Positions 60,412 through 64,000 of a stretch of DNA of 64,000 nucleotides are shown piece by piece. This DNA is from Hydrogenispora ethanolica (GTDB taxonomy: Bacteria > Bacillota > UBA4882 > UBA8346). The stretch is from assembly GCF_004340685.1 (NCBI RefSeq), contig NZ_SLUN01000032.1, positions 1 to 64,000 of the forward strand, in the 5' to 3' direction. The position numbers and the translations under genes are program-made. The notes beneath the pieces are model-generated. The model worked only from the letters and a program-made list of their open reading frames with translations, was not told where the DNA came from and ran no database searches. Every line of letters begins with the position of its first letter. Positions within the stretch are counted from its first letter, which is position 1.

Positions 60412-62097
60412 TTGGACCTCAAATATTCTACAATGGCTGCTGGCCCGGTTGTGAACAAAAAGCGCATCAGCGACCCGCTGATCACGGTAGCGATCATCCT
60501 GATCTGGCTTTCGCTCTTGATATTCATCGTCTATCCGCTGGCCCGTTCGCTCTGGATCAGTCTCGTGGTAGACGGAAAGCTGTCACTGGCCCATTATGGA
60601 TATGTCTTTACGCACCAATGGTTGCTTACACCCTTGTATAACTCGTTGGGCCTCGGAGTGCTGGTGGCCACGCTCTCGACTATCATCGGTTTCGGGTATG
60701 CTTACGGGTTGAACCGGACTAACATGCCCGCCAAGGGAATCTTCCGGCAATTGGCTCTGCTGCCGGTGATCTCACCGCCATTCATGTTCGCGCTCTCGGT
60801 GATTCTGCTGCTGGGCAAGAACGGCTTGATTACGAAATTATTAGGGTTGACCCATTTCGATATTTACGGTCTGCCCGGGCTGGTCCTGGTGCAAAGCCTG
60901 ACCATGTTTCCCATCGCTTACTTGGTTTTGGACGGTGTATTGAAGGCGATTAACCCCGACATGGAAGATTCAGCTTTTAACCTCGGCGCTACCCGGTTTC
61001 AGGTCTTCTCGACCGTGACATTACCGTTGGCATTGCCGGGAATCGCTTCTGCCTGGTTGCTGGTCTTCGTCACTTCATTGGCGGATTTCGGAAACCCGAT
61101 GGTGTTGGGCGGGGGCTTTGATGTTTTATCGGTACAGGCATATCTTCAGGTGACCGGCATGTTTAATGTGGCCAGAGGCGCCACGTTGGCAGTAATTCTG
61201 CTGGTTCCGGCGATGATCGCTTTTTATCTGCAGCGCTACTGGATTGCCAAGCGTTCGTACGTCACGGTCACCGGCAAGCCGACCTCGGCCGGAGTGGCGG
61301 GCGTGACACCGGTCACCAAATGGCTGTTAACGGCTTTTGCTTCCCTATTGTCGCTGACGATCCTCGGGTTTTACGCTGTCATTATTTACGGTTGCTTTGT
61401 AAAGCTCTGGGGCTACAATTGGAGCTTCACGCTGGAGAATTTCACCTATGCCTGGGATATTGGCAAAGATAGCATGATGGCTACGGTGACCATGGCGGGA
61501 ATCGCCACGGCCATCTCCGGAATTTTGGCCATGGTCGTCGCCTTTTTGATGGTGCGGAAAGACTTCTTCGGAAAAAAGGCGATGGGTTTTGTCACCTTGA
61601 TGGGTTATGCCGTTCCGGGTACGTTAGTCGGTATCGGCTATATCCAGGCTTTTAATTCCCCGCCGTTGATGCTGACCGGAACCATGTGGATTATCGTCTT
61701 TTGCTTTATCTTCCGTGAGATTCCAGTCGGTATTGAATCCGGGGTGGCTACGCTGAACCAGATCGACCCGGCCATCGAGGAGGCGTCGTCGAATCTGGGG
61801 GCTGATTCCCGCTATACATTTACCCATGTTACCCTGCCGCTCATCAAGTCGGCTTTCTTTGCCAGCCTTGCCTACAGCTTTGTGCGGAGCATGACTGCTG
61901 TTTCGGCGGTGATTTTCCTGGTCACGGCGCGCTGGTATCACTTGACTGCGTTGGTGTTGTCCCAGACTGAGATTATGAGGCTTGGCGCCGCCAGCGTCTT
62001 GTCACTCTTTACCATTATCATTGTCATGTTAGCATTTGTCATTATCCGCTGGTGCCTCGGTTCATCCGCAAATTCGGCGCCGCGTATTGGAGGTTGA
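60412..62097 (+). CDS. ABC transporter permease, two fused domains (FbpB type)
   Basis: A 561-residue membrane protein with about twelve helices in two homologous halves. The EAA loops are MEDSAFNLGATRFQVFSTVT and IEEASSNLGADSRYTFTHVT. The fused arrangement is that of FbpB/AfuB/PhnU-type importers. It starts at TTG behind AAGGAGG and is followed 5 bp later by the ATPase gene. It is similar in layout to the thi permease at 2775 but with a different partner set. Confidence 0.9.
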   Translation: MDLKYSTMAAGPVVNKKRISDPLITVAIILIWLSLLIFIVYPLARSLWISLVVDGKLSLAHYGYVFTHQWLLTPLYNSLGLGVLVATLSTIIGFGYAYGLNRTNMPAKGIFRQLALLPVISPPFMFALSVILLLGKNGLITKLLGLTHFDIYGLPGLVLVQSLTMFPIAYLVLDGVLKAINPDMEDSAFNLGATRFQVFSTVTLPLALPGIASAWLLVFVTSLADFGNPMVLGGGFDVLSVQAYLQVTGMFNVARGATLAVILLVPAMIAFYLQRYWIAKRSYVTVTGKPTSAGVAGVTPVTKWLLTAFASLLSLTILGFYAVIIYGCFVKLWGYNWSFTLENFTYAWDIGKDSMMATVTMAGIATAISGILAMVVAFLMVRKDFFGKKAMGFVTLMGYAVPGTLVGIGYIQAFNSPPLMLTGTMWIIVFCFIFREIPVGIESGVATLNQIDPAIEEASSNLGADSRYTFTHVTLPLIKSAFFASLAYSFVRSMTAVSAVIFLVTARWYHLTALVLSQTEIMRLGAASVLSLFTIIIVMLAFVIIRWCLGSSANSAPRIGG

Positions 62098-62102
62098 AGC
62101 TC

Positions 62103-63179
62103 ATGGGCGTAACTGTTACACTCGACCATATTATGAAACAATTTAAAACCCCCGGTGGGGGAACCATGACTGCGGTGGATGATCTAAGCTTGAACATCGC
62201 CTCCGGGAGTTTTGTGACTTTACTCGGACCTTCCGGCTGTGGAAAAACAACTACGCTGCGGATGATCGCCGGATTTGAGGTTCCCAACTCGGGCCGGATC
62301 TTCATCGACGGAGCCGATGTCACCGTGGTGCCGCCCAACCGCCGGAACCTGGCGATGGTCTTTCAGAGTTATGCTTTGTTTCCCCATCTGACGGTGGCAG
62401 GGAACATCGCTTACGGCTTGAAGCTCCGCAAAATCCCACCTGCCCAGATCCAGGAGCGGGTGGCGGCAGTGCTGAAAACGGTGGGACTGGATGGCTTGGG
62501 CGAACGGTATACCAATCAGCTTTCAGGCGGTCAGCAGCAACGGGTGGCGTTGGCCCGGGCGATTGTATTAGAGCCCAAAGTCCTGCTCTTTGATGAGCCG
62601 CTGTCCAATCTGGACGCCAAGCTACGGGAAGAGATGCGCAGCCGCATCCGGGAACTCCAGCAGAGTCTGGGAACTACCGCGGTTTACGTTACTCACGATC
62701 AGGTGGAAGCAATGACGATGTCAGACGTGATTGTGGTGATTAATCACGGGAAAATCGAGCAGATCGGCACGCCGGCGGAGATTTATGAACAACCGGCCTC
62801 GCGGTTTGTGGCCGATTTTATTGGCCGGGTAAACCTGCTTCCGACCGAAACCATCGCCACCGGAACGGATGGCTGCCAGGTCAACCTGTTCGGAAATCCG
62901 GTGAAATTGCACAGTTTTTCACAACCCGCCGCAGCCATGTTGATCGCGGTCCGGCCGGAAGCGGTCGAATTGCAGCCGGACGATGGCTGGAACGGGCCGC
63001 TGTTACCCGGGCGGTTGGTGAAAACAGTCTATGTGGGCCAGCATTTGGAATACACGGTTCAACTGGACGCCGGCCCCGAGATGACGGCAATTTCTTTCAA
63101 CCGTTACCCGGGACTCAGTGCCGGAGATCCGGTCCGGATCGGGTTAAAACCGGATGCGATTCATGGGGTTCCCGCATAA
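62103..63179 (+). CDS. ABC transporter ATPase, FbpC/PotA type
   Basis: A 358-residue ATPase with Walker A GPSGCGKTTTL, Q-loop FQSYALFPHLTV, signature LSGGQQQRVALARA, Walker B LLFDEPLSNLDAKL and switch THDQVEAMTM. The last 120 residues form a TOBE domain (FIGRVNLLP, AVRPEAVELQP). GGAGG lies 8 nt before the ATG at 62103; an upstream frame inside the permease gene is rejected. It completes a binding protein-permease-ATPase importer. Confidence 0.92.
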   Translation: MGVTVTLDHIMKQFKTPGGGTMTAVDDLSLNIASGSFVTLLGPSGCGKTTTLRMIAGFEVPNSGRIFIDGADVTVVPPNRRNLAMVFQSYALFPHLTVAGNIAYGLKLRKIPPAQIQERVAAVLKTVGLDGLGERYTNQLSGGQQQRVALARAIVLEPKVLLFDEPLSNLDAKLREEMRSRIRELQQSLGTTAVYVTHDQVEAMTMSDVIVVINHGKIEQIGTPAEIYEQPASRFVADFIGRVNLLPTETIATGTDGCQVNLFGNPVKLHSFSQPAAAMLIAVRPEAVELQPDDGWNGPLLPGRLVKTVYVGQHLEYTVQLDAGPEMTAISFNRYPGLSAGDPVRIGLKPDAIHGVPA

Positions 63180-63206
63180 GCCGACTGTCGATGAGGTAAA
63201 AAAATG

Positions 63207-63229
63207 GTCTGGAGCGAGAGGCTCCAGAC
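63207..63229. terminator. Hairpin after the importer operon
   Basis: GTCTGGAG pairs with CTCCAGAC around CGAGAGG. A T-rich tail exists only on the minus strand (complement of the A7 run at 63198-63204), so it would terminate best in that direction; on the plus strand it may still mark the operon end. Confidence 0.5.
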
Positions 63230-63231
63230 TA

Positions 63232-63319
63232 TATAGGATGAAATAAATTTCTTTAATAAGATTTGCATTCCTAAGGCCGAATGCAAATGGAATCAAAACG
63301 GAATTTATTTCATCCTATT
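63232..63319. repeat. Dispersed palindromic repeat, copy 4
   Basis: TAGGATGAAATAAATTTC (63234) and GGAATTTATTTCATCCTA (63301) are complementary with one mismatch. Inside is a second hairpin, ATTTGCATTC with GAATGCAAAT. The interior resembles copy 2 (GATTTGGC, GCCGAATGCAAA). Confidence 0.8.
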
Positions 63320-63326
63320 ACTGCAG

Positions 63327-63413
63327 TAATAAGTTGAATTAAATTCCTTAATTTATCCATCATGGCCGGCTTTAGGGACATGATGCATATTAGAAATTTA
63401 ATTCAACTTATAT
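63327..63413. repeat. Dispersed palindromic repeat, copy 5 (inverted relative to copy 1)
   Basis: AAGTTGAATTAAATTCCT (63331) faces AGAAATTTAATTCAACTT (63392), complementary with one mismatch. The inner part, ATCCATCATGGCC to GGGACATGATGCAT, is the reverse complement of the interior of copy 1. It lies 9-12 bp after copy 4, in front of phoU. Confidence 0.82.
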
Positions 63414-63498
63414 ATTTTAAAATACCCTAAAAACTCCGGTGGTGCGGGGACAATACTCACGCGAGCGCAAGGACAACTGGTTAGAGGAGGGGCGAATC

Positions 63499-64000
63499 AT
63501 GTGGCGGCGTTTAAACGCTTATGACCGGGCACTGCTCGAAATGAAAGAACGGATCCGGGATCTCGCAGGAATGGTTGAGCAGCAACTGCAAAAGGCGATG
63601 CAGTCCTTTGTCGAGCAGGATGTGGCATTGGCTGAAGCGGTCATTCAGGGCGACGATCCGATTGATCGATTAGAGGCATCGTTGGAAATGGAAGCATTAG
63701 AGCTGATTTCAATCCAGCAACCTGTCGATCAAGATCTGCGTTTGCTGGCCGCAGTAATGCGGATTGGCAAGGAATTAGAGCGAATCAGCGACTATGCTTG
63801 CGATATTGCTGAAACTACGTTGAACCTGAGGAAAAAGGGAGAGTGGTTTAAGCCACTGATTGATCTGCCTCGCATGGCAGATCTGGTTCAAGGAATGTTC
63901 ACCAAAAGCTGTGAGGCTTTTTACCGGAACGATGCCGCCACGGCCCGGCAATTGGACGATGACGACCAGGCCGTGGATGAGTTATACCTGATGCTTTACC
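63499..64000 (+). CDS. phoU: Phosphate-uptake regulator PhoU (C-terminus outside window)
   Basis: The first 167 residues of a PhoU-type helical protein. YDRALLEMKERIRDLAGMVE begins the first three-helix bundle, and LAAVMRIGKELERISDYACD contains the metal-binding E/D-x-x-x-D pattern around which the second bundle folds. GAGGAGG precedes the ATG at 63499 by 8 nt. PhoU links phosphate transport to PhoR/PhoB-type signalling; no pst genes are seen on this side, so they may follow. Two palindromic repeats fill the upstream gap. Confidence 0.92.
   Translation, partial: MWRRLNAYDRALLEMKERIRDLAGMVEQQLQKAMQSFVEQDVALAEAVIQGDDPIDRLEASLEMEALELISIQQPVDQDLRLLAAVMRIGKELERISDYACDIAETTLNLRKKGEWFKPLIDLPRMADLVQGMFTKSCEAFYRNDAATARQLDDDDQAVDELYLMLY

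Overview
The window reads as chromosome of an endospore-forming, Gram-positive-type bacterium (Bacillota) of moderately high GC. Pointers are a dipicolinate synthase pair (dpaA/dpaB), a YlmC/YmxH-type sporulation protein, a Bacillus-type LexA box in front of dinB, TPP and lysine riboswitches of Firmicutes form, and frequent TTG/GTG starts behind strong GGAGG sites. A deep clostridial or limnochordial lineage is plausible, but that is inference; nothing here names the species.

Layout. 1-1520: the tail of an rRNA operon (5S) and LexA-boxed dinB. 1601-5635 (minus): a thiamine-type ABC importer behind a TPP riboswitch. 5683-7492: an L,D-transpeptidase and an unknown exported protein. 7872-16629: a YesM/YesN-type two-component pair, an FAD oxidoreductase, a sugar ABC transporter and a C_GCAxxG_C_C protein; two promoters share a motif at the same distance from the -10. 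16867-21566: a GntR regulator with two matching operators, a split transketolase, a zinc alcohol dehydrogenase and a GarR-like reductase. 21607-27979: an AT-rich control region, a second sugar ABC transporter, a cytoplasmic GH5 glycosidase and a LacI regulator. 28018-28889: non-coding, holding a 21-bp phased dyad array. 28890-35692: a nitroreductase-like protein, YlmC, lysine riboswitch, dapB, dpaA-dpaB, dapG, dapA. 35953-52829: a Wzx/Wzy-type glycan locus with a complete WbpA-B-D-E-I gene set, six glycosyltransferases and a phosphoglycosyl transferase. 53056-55706: adenosylhomocysteinase and an MFS exporter. 55805-56551: non-coding, with a second 21-bp array carrying in-phase DnaA boxes. 56677-59104: a LexA-like operator with an Fe-S aldo/keto reductase, a frameshifted nucleotidyltransferase and a GNAT enzyme. 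59194-63179: an FbpABC-type importer. 63207-64000: two palindromic repeats and the start of phoU.

How the genes work together. Two carbohydrate-uptake modules each carry their own regulator. Aspartate kinase, DapA and DapB feed lysine and peptidoglycan, while DpaAB divert the DapA product to spore dipicolinate. The glycan locus makes, assembles, flips and polymerises a surface polysaccharide probably containing a diacetamido-uronic acid. Less ordinary are the two 21-bp-period arrays, a family of at least five dispersed palindromic repeats, and hairpins between binding-protein and permease genes at three separate ABC loci.
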